Shown: one piece after another, positions 11,520 to 22,859 of the stretch
Position numbering within the stretch: the first letter of the stretch is position 1
Layout: every line of letters starts with the position of its first letter
Program-made: the position numbers and the translations under genes
DNA from: Whitmania pigra
Taxonomy: Eukaryota > Annelida > Clitellata > Hirudinida > Haemopidae
Direction of reading: 5' to 3'
Length of the DNA: 64,000 nucleotides
NCBI GenBank assembly: GCA_021613335.1
Contig: JAJTWR010000317.1
Span: 580,001 to 644,000, forward strand
The notes under the pieces: generated by a model
What the model was told of the DNA's origin: nothing
Seen by the model: only the letters and a program-made list of their open reading frames with translations
Databases searched by the model: none

Positions 11520-12410
11520 CCCTCTCTACAAACTGGGAATTGACCGAGAACCCCGGCCCCGGCCCAGGCCCTGGAAAATTTTAGCCGGAGTTTAGCTGGG
11601 GAATGTCGTTAAACATGTATAAGAAATTTAGGCAATTTTTTAAAAAGCGAAAGACTATTCCATGTCTGAATCCAAGTATTCATAAAATCTCTCATTTGAT
11701 GGAATAAAGTCATCAGTTATTAGTTATAAAAGCTTTTGAGAGATGCTGGGATTTGAATTCGTAATGGAGTCGCACCAAAGCCAAAGTCTTACTCACCCGC
11801 CTACCGATGCCTGGTACTAATAATTCATGGCAGCTCATAATAACTAATCATAATAAACAAAATAGTCCGATACTTGGAGAACCTTTGTGGAATAAAGCTG
11901 CTCTTAATATGGTTAGACTTAATAAACAATAACGTTTCCTCATTCTTTGGCATATGTCTGACCACGAATGCCATTTAGTACAGCTTTCACTATCACTTGG
12001 GCTTGCATATGGGCCATCCATCCATCCGCCCATCCGTCCATCAATGCCGCTCTACTAGTAGCTCGTTAGGACACACCTTCCAGAAAGAAAGGATCATCCG
12101 AAACACCTACACGTTTCTTCTTATATTTGTTCTCTTTTTCTATATCTGCCTTCTCAGATACAGGGATGTCGTTTCAGCTTTTCCAAGGGGAAAACCCTCG
12201 TAAAACCTTTTTCATTCTATCCTAAATTCAAGCTACTCAAAAAGACTGAATTTCTCTTTAGACTTCGATTAAGATTGATGACCAAAGATAGTTAATGAAG
12301 AAATATTTAACACTTGTTTTATATGTACAAATGAGTCTTGAAATGATGGAATTACAGCAAAATAAATGCGTTCATCAATAAATTTGCATACTAGCGTTGC
12401 ATTATTTTTT
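11520..12410. mobile_element. Long duplicated element, copy 1 (inverted relative to 54005-54860)
   Basis: Its reverse complement matches 54005-54860 block for block: a GTAATTCCATCATTTCAAGA block, a TTCGGATGATCC block, ACCTTTGTGGA, TTCAAATCCCA, GGATTCAGACATGGAATAG and a GC-rich end near 11540-11580. The TTCAAATCCC stretch resembles a tRNA T-arm. No transposase or RT frame is visible, so it looks non-autonomous. Confidence 0.8.
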
Positions 12411-15383
12411 AAGAATAGCAGACAATTACACTGTTAACACATTAGAAAGTGTTCAAAAAGTGACCCTGGTCGATTCCTACTTTAAACTATGTCGAAGACT
12501 TTTTCCAGGTCCAGGAAGACTCCAAGAGTCATCTGCTTCTTGGTTGAGCTATATCACGCTATGTGGTCTCAGCCTTGGCTTTTTTTTCAACCAGCTTGGT
12601 ACCGATAGAACAACGAAATCAACCCCATTTATATGATACGTGTCAGTATTATACTGCACGTCACAACACTTGTGATTAAGAAATTAAGCATGCTGAAGAA
12701 TTACAAAATTTTAACCTCATGGTCTAGAAAATTTGTAAATACAATCTGAATAAATTTCATCCAATGCTTTTGGCTTACAATGCAATTAAGTGTTACGCAA
12801 ATGTTCAACTCAGACATAAATGGCAATTCTGTAAAACTACTTTTTTTAAATCTTAAAAAAAATTGTGTTCATTAGTTTTTTTTTCAAAAGTAATGAAAAA
12901 GACTGATGGTTTAGTTTTTTTGAAAAAAGGGTCACACCAAACTAAAATTCGATTCAGCTATATAAGCGTCTAAACTTTATACATAGCATAGTTAAAGTTT
13001 AAATTCTGTGTATTCTGTGCTCTAAGATTCTGCCACCAACAAGACCATTGCTGAAAGAGAGCTCCAATGTTTGAGTATAGGCACAGCAATTTATATTTGT
13101 TTTTCCTGCAAAAAGCCAAGATTAAGATATATTAATAAGTATAGGGCAAAATTTTTCGCAGCAGGCCCCACGACAGGGGGAACTTAGGGCGCACCGGGGC
13201 TTAGAAAAGTTTAAGGGGACCATGAACTCAAAAAACTAGAGCTCAAAATTGAAATGGACAAATGGAATTAATTACGCCTAAAACTTTTGTTACTTTGATG
13301 CCGAATAGGAAATTCTCCCTCATTCTCTCCTAGGGAGGCCCACCTAGTTTTTCCAAATCCAGAGTTTTTTGTTATGTGTGGGGGAAGGAATAATAAACTA
13401 GAGCTGAGATGAAAATTAAAACATTTTTATTTTACTTTTGTCATTATATTTTATTAAGTTTGAGCAGCTTCATATCATTCTATTATTTTATACCTTTGGA
13501 TTTCCAACTGAATCATCTAGATATGACTAGTGGAGGAAAGGGGGCCCAGAAAAAGTCTCGAACCTGCACTTTTTTTTCCCTCGGCGGCCGCAGGATCATA
13601 TTTTGCCGCGAATTTTAAAAATGTCTTTTTCCGCAGATTTACTGTAATTATTACATCAACTTATGTCAATTCTATACGTGCGAATGGCTACATAACGAAA
13701 AAAATTGCGTGTATTTGACAGTTATAGCATAATATGCAGTTACTATGTTCTGTTAACTAAAGTATTACGCATTTAAGCTGAAGTGTGTCCACTGACTTTA
13801 CAGACGTCATAAAGATTGTAAAAGCTCTTGTTTGAATTTTCTACACACGTTGTTCTTGTATTTTTTGTTTTTGTTTTTGTTTTTTCTTCTCCAGTCTTGA
13901 TTCTTGGCTCCAAAAGTTTGTCACGAAGTTTAATGCTTTTCGTGAACCTCAAACTGCTACATCAGCATGTGCTTTGTGATTTTTGTCAGTAAATAAATAG
14001 ATTTACCATCGTACGCACCTTGCTGGGGCGTAACTTCAAATAGCAGGCCCCCACAAGAAAATCAAAATGTCTCTTTAGGACACACAAAAATCGCAGTGCA
14101 CGATTTTAGTTAGAGATTCGGTTAAACCACTGTGCATCAGATGTTAAGGTTTGAATTTTTGCAATATTGTAAAGTTATAAAATTATAATTCACATTAGGG
14201 CCCGTGGCCGCCGTGCCTAGGCTTTCCGTCAGTGGCATTGGCTGTGTATCAAAGTGAAATAAAATTTCTGTCGGTCGTAGATGCTGTTTAACTTTCTTGC
14301 AATTCCGGTTCATTTAATTTATCATTTTGTCTTTCTCTGGAGTCCTCCCTATCATTCAAAATGGTTTTGGACTCAGTACAATCCGATAATTTAGGCGTCT
14401 TTTCTTTGCTTGAAGTTGCAAGTGAATGTTAACAGAAATGCTTCACTGACTTACAATTTCTTTCAACCATAACCAGGTTAAACTATGCTAATTAAAATCG
14501 TTGCAACTTTTTAACACCATGCCTAACTTTCTAGAACTTTTGATGATTTTAACGTTTCCATAAAAAATTTAAAACTTATCATTTTAATGAGGTCAATGCA
14601 GAAAAATATATATCAAAATCAAAATTAAGTTTTAAAAATTTCTAATTTTTCTACATTCGACTTTTTATGTGTAAATGTTTAGTTATGCCGCTGTGAATAA
14701 GATGAATCTAGAAATTCCGAGCAGTGAATAGAAAAATAAATGCCAATGTCTTGGAATGGAATTGCTTTATTTAATTTATGTAATTCTGAAAAAAAACTTT
14801 ATGAGCTTTTTCAGTTTGTTCATAAAGCAACAAACTCGAGTTAAATGAACGTGTTCCGGAATAAACGGATCTTCGATGTTGGGTGACGTTTTAAACAAGT
14901 TGAAATAATTTGATAATAATAATAATAAAAGAAATACATTAATATCTTCTAAAAAAAAATAATAAAATTGGTGAATTTTGACTTATTTCAATGAGATTCA
15001 ATTTACCACATTAAACAACGAAGAAATCGATGCGCATGAAATAAACAATTCATATTTCTGCAAACAATGTTACTTCTATTCGATAGAAAACTTTTCTAAA
15101 ACCCTTCTGAGGTCAAATGCAGGAGAAATGATCACGTGGAACTTAATTAAGTCATAAATATTGCACTAATTTGAGTAAATAAACTTTGCAAATAAGACAT
15201 CGCCTGACTAAAAATTATCCATTTCATGTCTAATTAATTCCGTTCAGAGACACTAAAGGAGTCAAAGAGTAAGTCTTTGCATCAGGTGGTGTGGAATGGC
15301 TCCAGTGGACTTTATTTGAGACTCCAAACATTAAATCCAATTTGTTAACAACATTAATTAGTCGTTTATGTTTTTTTTTTATA
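12411..15383. other. Gene-free, repeat-derived stretch
   Basis: No exon supported. GC-rich islands in AT-rich surroundings (about 13160-13220, 14020-14060 and 14195-14240, with GGGGCGTAACT and GGCCCGTGGCCGCC) look like ends of decayed DNA transposons but could not be paired with confidence. Confidence 0.45.
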
Positions 15384-18300
15384 TTAAACAATGAGTTGTT
15401 TGTCTAGGTTTTCTGATCTGCAGATTCTGATAAAATAATTTTTGGGGTTGAAAACCAACACCACAGCCAGTGTTACGGCAACCATAACTAAAAACAAAAC
15501 AGCAGACAAAACAAGAACAAGATCACGACTTTCCAGGTAAGTGTTGATCCAAGGCTCTGCGCTTCTTTTTTCTTCTTTCGATGGAACAAAGGAACTCAGG
15601 TCATGTTCGGGAGTGTTCGCAGGTAGCCAATGGTTGGTTAATTCGTCCGAGGGAAGATTGCCAACATCCAAGTTGATTCCGTGATTAGATATACTTAAAT
15701 GTACACCATTAACGATGTTTGTTCGAACTCTATCAGAACTAGAAGCTGCTTGAAAATGCTGGTCATTGGCGGGATTTTGGAGTTTTGCAAAATCTGTTTG
15801 CAAAGTGAAAAAGTCTATCATCGTCATTGTTTTCGTATTGTTTTGAATTTTTCTGCTGTGATTGGCTCTTTCGCCGAAAATAACTAGCATTGTAACTTCT
15901 GAACTCAAACTTGGCCATCCCTGATCTGTTGCCCTAATAACCAATTGACAGACATGTTTCCGCTTTTGTCGCAATGTCTCGTAGTCTTCTGCTTCGTGAC
16001 TCGTGTTTCTGTCGGTACTGATATCCGCAAAGTATTCGCTGTTGTCGTTAAGGGAATTTTTTTTGGCAATATTCCTTAAAATCTCTGATTCTACGTAAAC
16101 TCTTCCAGTTAAATGGTCTAACAGAAACTTTTCTTCAGAGCACATTTCTTGCGTTTTTCCTTCAATTTTGTTTTTATTTCGAGCACCAGAAAGATAAATC
16201 AGTTCCATTTTTACCGCCCCATTTCCAGATGCTGGGTCGTCTGCATCAATTGCTGACGTCCTAAAGAGAGGCACCCAGTTGTGCTCAAGAGGAATATCTT
16301 TAATTAATGTGGCAGCTCCGTAATTATTTTTAAAATAACATGGAACCATCTTGTTTCCTGGATTCAGTGAACTCAAATGAACGAAGAGTTTAATTTTTCT
16401 GAATTCATTGTTTGACGAGAAACTTGACTCAATTTTGTCCACCGGTTTCAAAACAAGACGCCTTTCAAGTCCAGGGCAGAATAAATCATCATCGGAAGAT
16501 ATTCTGCACGGCAACACATCAACATCAGCATCAAGCTATTACTTTGAAACGTCATACTATCGCTGAATTGATATGAAGATTCCATGGAATTATTGGCAGT
16601 AACACAAACGCTTACAATTGTGTCATCAAAATGATATTATTTTGCATTATTCAAGCCGTACCATTAAACGCACCTGACCTAATTTGAGGCCGATTGTCGT
16701 TAATGTCAAGGACATTGACTGTTAGAAAGGTTGTTGAGGTAAGACTAGATGGGTGGCTCATTCCTGCCATGTCTTTGGCGATGATACTAAGGTGGTAAAT
16801 GGAAAGGGCTTCACGATCCAATTGAGATTTTAAAAAAATCTGGAAAAAATAACTTTTGAAAACCGTACATCAATTAATCTTTGTCATTCACTTATAAAAT
16901 GTTTTAGAAACTATGCTTTTTATATTTCATTATATTTCTTCATCATCTCTGAGTGACTAGTGAGTAATTGTATTTTGTAATTATCCTATTTTCTTAGTGC
17001 CTTAAGTATCTGGGTAGGATGTGAAGGCATTTTTTAATCAATCCACCATTTAGTGCAGTGCAGGCTGGGTTGTGAACATGACACATAATGATTATTGTTA
17101 TTAACGCCGCATGCAGGAACGCTACCTATTGGGCCAAACTGCAAACCAGTGAATAATGTTGCAATTTCTTTAACAACATGTGTTGAACAACAGCATTTTC
17201 ACTGAGATCTTAATGTTGAATGCTTACATTAAACCGATTAGTGACAGTGCATCCAATTTAGTTCGTTGAAAATGATTTTGATTCTGAAGAATTAACTTGT
17301 GACTTGGGGTAAGTTCAACAGTAGAACTCATTTATTGGCCTATGGCTCAAGTTTATGAATTTGTTGCTAACGTTAAAATCTAACAAAATAAATGACTAGT
17401 TGATATAATGGATTTCATCAAAAATTTGGTGTTGCATCTATTTACAATAAACTGTATTTGTTACCTCTCCTGTCACATTGTTCATGAAGAATAATTGTCC
17501 GAACTTTGTCTCAGTTTCCTTACTGAATCCATAATTTACTTCGCCATTCAAACCTTCATCTTCGTCGGTGGCCTTCACTTTAAAAATTGGTTCCAGCAGA
17601 GAGTGACTCTCCGATATTTCAACCTTTCGCAAAAGTAAAGATCAGCAAAAGTTACGACAATCTTTGACTTTAACGAGGCCACTTTTTAATGGCCTCTTAC
17701 AAATAATTTGTAATGCCATGCTTAGGTTTCCGCTTACTTGAAACTGTTTTAATACAATTTTGTGATAATTGATATTAAAAGTAATGACTATTGAAATTCG
17801 TCATTTGTTACTTGACTCGAATTGGTTTGGAAAAGTGGAAAGTTGTCGTTGGTGTCAGCAATTTGAACGTCGAGATTCAAACTTCCAGTCTTCGAAGGAA
17901 TTCCAACAAATTCATCACCAGCGTCGTAGGCGATGACCTTCAGTTTATACGATGCAACCTGAGGAATCACAAAAGGCGGAACGTTTAGACATTTCTTGAA
18001 GACATTAGTTAATCATATCATATCTGAGGAACACATACCATAAACCTCCAATAACTAAGCTATCTCTAAGGCAAAGAAATAATCTAAATATTTTCAAGGT
18101 TTGCCTTTTCCCTGTCAAGTTTCTCTCTGAGGAGAAGTTTGATGAGGTTTGGAGGTCCATTGGAAGGAAGCTGATGAGATAAAAGACCGCTTTCCCTACC
18201 GACCAACAATTCGAACGGAGTGAAGAATTCGCTGACTAGCAAATAAGTCTCCACCGAAAACCTCGGACTGTCTCGATCTACCGCCAGAGGAAGACTGAAT

Positions 18301-19065
18301 CCCGTCCCTGCCTCAGCTGCTTCGGAGATTTTGAGGTTGATATGATCAGGCTGAAAGCTTCGAACATTTGAAAATGCGTTCCGTAGTTTATTTGTATTTA
18401 ATATCAGTTAAATTAATTTGTTGAGCCTAATTATCCTCACATTGGTTCGTGATCGTTTATGTCCATGATTTCAACTCTGATTCTCGCCTGACGAAACACG
18501 TTGTGTTGAACTACAAATGCGATTACTTCAAAACTGACGTAACATGTGTCTTCACTTTCAGAGCAAATGAATTCACGGTCGACATTGACTCTTGATTGAA
18601 GAATCCCATCACGAATCTGTTAGAAAGGCATCGTTTAGTTCAGTCGAGACAAATACAATATTTACATGAAACCTCAAAGAATTCAGTTGCATTGGAATTG
18701 CCAGAACTGAAACCAGGGAGATTGACCAAGGTGTACTCGAATTGTCCCAATGCACCTGAACTTCTTTCCAAACTTTGATTTTGAAAAACGGAAAGTATGT
18801 GGAAACGATTGGATCGTGTCAAAGGAATGCGTTGAGTACTCAGATCGAGGTGAAATAATCTGTACGGACTTTCATGCATCTTCATGTCTTTAAAGAGGTT
18901 TGCGACAAAAGTGCCAGCAGCTGTTTCTTCCAGAATTCTGTAAGAAAGGTGGAAGAGAGTCGGGTAGTTGGATGGTGGAAGATGGTGGTCTGGTAGAATT
19001 GAAAGGGTGGCGACGGTTGTGGTAAATGGGAAGACAAGAAGTAATTGCTTGAATAATTTTGACAT
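15384..19065 (-). CDS. Small protocadherin-like cadherin, single-pass membrane protein
   Basis: Seven phase-consistent exons: 19065-18673, 18616-18441, 18357-18105, 17958-17812, 17623-17465, 16839-16679, 16503-15384, giving 802 residues. Order: signal peptide (LLLVFPFTTTVATL), about four to five cadherin repeats with calcium-binding motifs (NVDRE, DINDHEP, LDREK, DTNDNFP, DEDEGLNGEVNYGF, LDRE, LDINDNRP, DADDPASGNG), then a transmembrane helix (VLSAVLFLVMVAVTLAVVLV) and a cytoplasmic tail of only about 20 residues. Cadherins mediate calcium-dependent cell adhesion. Typical protocadherins have six or seven repeats, so this one is short. The very short tail lacks any catenin-binding region. The intron after 18105 starts with GC (AAG then GCAAAC); this choice gives LDREK-VASYKLKVIAYD, the normal family pattern. 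Confidence 0.92.
16998..17142 (-). mobile_element. tRNA-derived SINE, copy A
   Basis: In a protocadherin intron. Its reverse complement matches the SINE at 59391: a GCGTTCCTGCATG-like head, then a GTTCACAACCC B-box-like site and the tail ending TAAGGCA. Confidence 0.75.
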
Positions 19066-20720
19066 AATTGGTGGTGGAGCACAGAGAAAAAAGTCTGGAA
19101 TTTAATGTTAAAAAGTTTCAACAGAAATATTAAATATTATATAGATAAAAATATATATACTATAATAATTATAGATCGATTAAATACTTACAACTTTTGA
19201 CCTGGGTCACTCACATTCATATATTTATTACTAAATTGATGTTACGAACTGATTATTTTAATTCATCAAATATTTCCAGATTAATGTATTATTTATTAGT
19301 TACATTCTATTGTTTTATTATATTTCCTGTTTAACCGCTCCGATAGCCGAAGAAGTTTGAATTTCTAAGGTTTGAAAGCAACGACATCCACAGAGTAAAA
19401 TATCCCCAGCATGAACATTCTCACTTGACTTTCGCTCTCTCGAATGAATCAGAGAAACGTAAAACTTGTTTATGTCTTCTTGTGACCGCGGCATCAGGTG
19501 TCTAATTAATAATCTTAATCAGCTCCCCCGACATCATCACCACCACCTTCTTAATCAATGCCGTTAATTTCAGCTAGATGTATCTCACGCATGCTTATTT
19601 TCATCCACGATATATCTTGGAACTTTCTTATTCATTCGAGATGCTTATCGACTAAAACAGGAAAAATCAGTTCTTTTCCCGCTAAACCACCTCATTTTAT
19701 TTATCCATCGGTTTCTCCATTTTAAGAAGTTCCAAATACACGTCTACTTTGGTACGTACAAAATCTGTCGTTTCCCTTGCAAAAACAGAAATCAAAATCA
19801 TATAAATTCAGAGTAATTTAGAAATTTATTGATATTTTATTAATTTTGGAATAACAACGATATAAAAATTATTTACGAGTTCTTTACATATAACGTCACT
19901 TTGATAGTTGATTTCATAAACTATTATTATTGGTCCTTGGTCGTGCATTGATATGTTCGCTATCTGTCGTCCATTTGAAATTTTGCTTTTATCTTCCCAT
20001 TTACGTAGAGCACCAATAAACTCACAAAAGACTTCTAGGTTTTCTAGACAGAATAGCGGATTTATATGCTTTGAAAAATCTCGGCGATTAAGATTTCATT
20101 GAAAGTTTCATTTTCGAGGAATTCTTATTAGTTAGGATTGTGTGATTGATTAATAATATGATTGTATAGTGCTGTTAATAAAATCCTTAATCAAGCTCCA
20201 TAAGAAATGTTACTGCGAAGTATAAATTTGAATCATTTTATTATAGTATTTGAATATAGCATATTATATTGTTTGGAACTGCTTGAGACATAATTAGAAG
20301 CTATTATCGAATGGAGTGAATGAAGTTTTATTTTTAAGCATATGACACTGGGTTTACTTTGCTACTTTTTTTTTTTTTATTAACGTCCGTTGCACATCTA
20401 GATGATTAGGACGGTGCTACTTTACAGAAGATTTGTTTTAATAGCATTCTAAACGAAGGTCTATGAATAATTAATATCAATGCTGAAGTAGGATTGGTCG
20501 ATTCCATTATTGACGCCAGAGCGGTGAACAAGAAATTTAAACAAAAAAAATAATGTGGCTAAATAAAATAGAATAATGGGTTGAAAAGTTATTTTCTAAT
20601 TCATATTAGCCGACAAAGACCACGCCTCTTGAACTAGATAACAACCTCAGAATTATTAAAAAGGATCAGGCTACGCTAAAACTAAAAAAATCTGCAGCCT
20701 ACTACCGCGCTAGGACGCAT
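19066..20720. other. Upstream region of the protocadherin, no gene seen
   Basis: AT-rich, with poly-T tracts and scattered TTATTA runs. Presumably holds the protocadherin promoter. No coding segment supported. Confidence 0.45.
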
Positions 20721-20724
20721 TATT

Positions 20725-21385
20725 ATAAACAATTTGAATTTGAGCATTTTTTAGTTTTCTAATTTGTTTATTATCAGAATTTCCTTCGTTAAAAAAAACC
20801 CTAGTGAAGCCACTTTCTGGCCACCTTACACTGAAATTTCCAGGCAAAGATTTACACCAAGCGTTTAACCCAGAACATGTCAATTGCATCAAAAATAAGT
20901 CGGACCTTATCATCGACTGGCAGAGGCATCATTAATGCCAGTATAAGCATCAATTTCAGACTCTTCTCCCAGCCCGCATACCACCAAATCCCCACAACAA
21001 TAAACGGCATCAGAAAAATAATCGCCACTATTGGGCCCATAAACATCACCGTGTAGGCTGTTGTTAAGTCTTCCGTTAATTGATCAATTAAATCCGCTTC
21101 AAGTGAAGTAAGCTTCAACAGATACTCCAAATTCAATACTGGTATTGTTATAACCGCAAACCCTATCATAAACATCAGAAAATACTTCTGATCCGCAGTC
21201 TTAACAGCCATGACCACAAAAATCGCCAAAGCCGCAAAGTACATTACCATCGCAATCGTCAATATTAGCGATAACATCATTTTTGCGTATCATGCTTGTT
21301 GATAAATGACACAATGGACCAGGCATCCAAAAGTTTTGTATAAGCGATTATAAAGTTTTATTACAAAACTTTTTATTTGAAACTA
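20725..21385. repeat. Dispersed repeat, copy 2, interrupted by an insertion
   Basis: Left part 20725-20830 and right part 21355-21385 correspond to the contiguous repeat at 10480-10675. The roughly 0.52 kb in between (about 20832-21354) is absent from copy 1 and contains the membrane-protein ORF described separately. Confidence 0.7.
20852..21280 (-). CDS. Intact 142-codon hydrophobic ORF, unrecognised membrane protein
   Basis: Continuous ATG-to-stop frame with no intron signals. Four to five strongly hydrophobic segments: LTIAMVMYFAALAIFVVMAV, YFLMFMIGFAVITIPVL, VMFMGPIVAIIFLMPFIVVG, and a weaker LMLILALMMPLP. An acidic loop (LEADLIDQLTEDL) separates the second and third. Codon choice is less AT-skewed than the surroundings. 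I do not recognise the family. The compact single-exon structure, the insertion context and a style reminiscent of bacterial inner-membrane proteins suggest horizontal transfer, a transposon-carried gene or an assembly artefact; none is proven. Confidence 0.5.
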   Translation of the reverse strand: MMLSLILTIAMVMYFAALAIFVVMAVKTADQKYFLMFMIGFAVITIPVLNLEYLLKLTSLEADLIDQLTEDLTTAYTVMFMGPIVAIIFLMPFIVVGIWWYAGWEKSLKLMLILALMMPLPVDDKVRLIFDAIDMFWVKRLV

Positions 21386-21440
21386 GCTGTTTACCCGGCT
21401 TTCCCCGGTAATAGATTTGCAAATAAATAAACTTCACGTA
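21370..21440. repeat. Transposon-end-like GC cluster in AT-rich DNA
   Basis: CTGTTTACCCGGCTTTCCCC followed by GGTAATAG resembles the conserved ends of dispersed arthropod and other invertebrate repeats. Only this copy is seen here, so no family is claimed. Confidence 0.3.
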
Positions 21441-21814
21441 TACTATAAAATTTTTTTATTAATATGAATTAACGGAAAATTTAGAATACACTCAGCCCAT
21501 TATATGTAGGAAGTACCCATCTTGTATCGATATCTTAACTGATACGTCACGAAAATTTCTGAAATTTTAGTATGTTATGTAAATAGTACTTCCAAAATAA
21601 TTTTTTAATTTGGTGAAGTATTATTTTAAAGCTTAGTAAAAAATCCCAAGAATGTGTTTTTGCGATGCTCAAAACTGATAGGAAGTCAAAAGTCAATAAT
21701 AACAAAACAAATTTATTTTTTTTTACATACAATTTTTTTTATTATGAAATTATGTTTCTTTTCTTTTCTATTATTTTAAAACTTTTTTGTCCATCTACAA
21801 AATTAATTTTTTTA

Positions 21815-22066
21815 TAAAGTCTTCTACCAGCTGATTCCAGACAGTCCTGGTGGCATCTTCCAACTCTGATTTAGAGTTAAATTGTCTTCCATCTTTGTAA
21901 ACAAGTCTGGACAACTTATCCCGAGCATTTTCAATAGGATTAAGATCGGGGGAGCGAGCTAGTCAGTTTTTCTCTTGGAAATAGCTCTTTATCAGTTTGG
22001 TTATATGGATTGGGGCATTATCTTGGTGGAATACAAAATTAGCGCCATTCGTCCTCTCAGCAAAAG
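21815..22066 (-). pseudogene. Tc1/mariner transposase, C-terminal half
   Basis: The minus-strand frame reads VFHQDNAPIHITKLIKSYF, a stop, then LARSPDLNPIENARDKLSRL, followed by KSELEDATRTVWNQLVEDF. These are the second catalytic Asp block (QDNAPIH) and the SPDLNPIEN block of Tc1-like elements. One in-frame stop disables it. The N-terminal half lies alongside in the opposite orientation. Confidence 0.88.
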
Positions 22067-22129
22067 TCAAGAGTTTTTTTTGCAACACTTTAATATAATC
22101 GGCGTCTTTTGTTTTCCTTGTAGAAAGGC

Positions 22130-22335
22130 TAGATCCGTGACTCCATCATGCGAAATTCCTGATCAAATCATATTATCAAACAAAGAAGGTTGGACCAATG
22201 TAATTTTTTCTGATGAAAAATAATTTAATCTGGATTAACTTGATGATTATCAGTTTTATTGGCATGACCTCAGAAAAGAGAAGAAGTCATTTTTCATCAG
22301 AAATCGTGGAACAGTCATGTTTTGAAATATAAATT
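22130..22335 (+). pseudogene. Tc1/mariner transposase, central segment in opposite orientation
   Basis: The plus-strand frame reads GWTNVIFSDEK, a stop, FNLD, a stop, then YQFYWHDLRKEKKSFF and GTVMF. This is the first catalytic Asp block (VIFSDEKKFNLD) of a Tc1-like transposase. Several stops. It precedes QDNAPIH in an intact element, so the two halves here have been inverted relative to each other. Confidence 0.82.
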
Positions 22336-22850
22336 AAATGCTTACGTCATGAACCAGCGTACGTCCAGAAGAGGTTTTTTGGATATAAAACGCAAAATAA
22401 TGTATCGATTGTTTTGCAAAGCAGACTAAACTGACCCCCTTTGTCAACATACTCAAGTGTTTCAAGTTTTAATCAAATCGTTTCAGAATTAAACAAGACC
22501 ATAAGAAATAAACATACAAACGGTTTAATTTTTAATTTAAAATTAAAATAAAAAGTATTGTAATACAGTAAAAGCGATTTGTGCGGACATCTTGATAAAG
22601 GTAAAAACTGCGTCCAGAGGAGATTTTTCAACAACGGAAACGGTTCTAAGACTTGCCAATAAGCACATTTGTTTTTTATATTTCAATTTTTTTTTTAATA
22701 AAATTTGTAAAAAAAATGTGATAAAGTTTCTTTGAATTCGTGCTTATGATAGATTTCAAACTTCTTGTTTCGCTCTTGTTTAATTGACTTTTTATCGATT
22801 TTCAATGGATTAGCGATGGATTCTCGGAAAAGACTGCCGACCAGTCCCTA
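22336..22850. other. Non-coding stretch between Tc1 and LINE remnants
   Basis: AT-rich. Two similar short blocks (CGTCCAGAAGAGGTTTTTT near 22370 and CGTCCAGAGGAGATTTTTC near 22613) suggest a decayed repeat or transposase N-terminal coding. Nothing firmer. Confidence 0.35.
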
Positions 22851-22859
22851 TTGCTAGGC

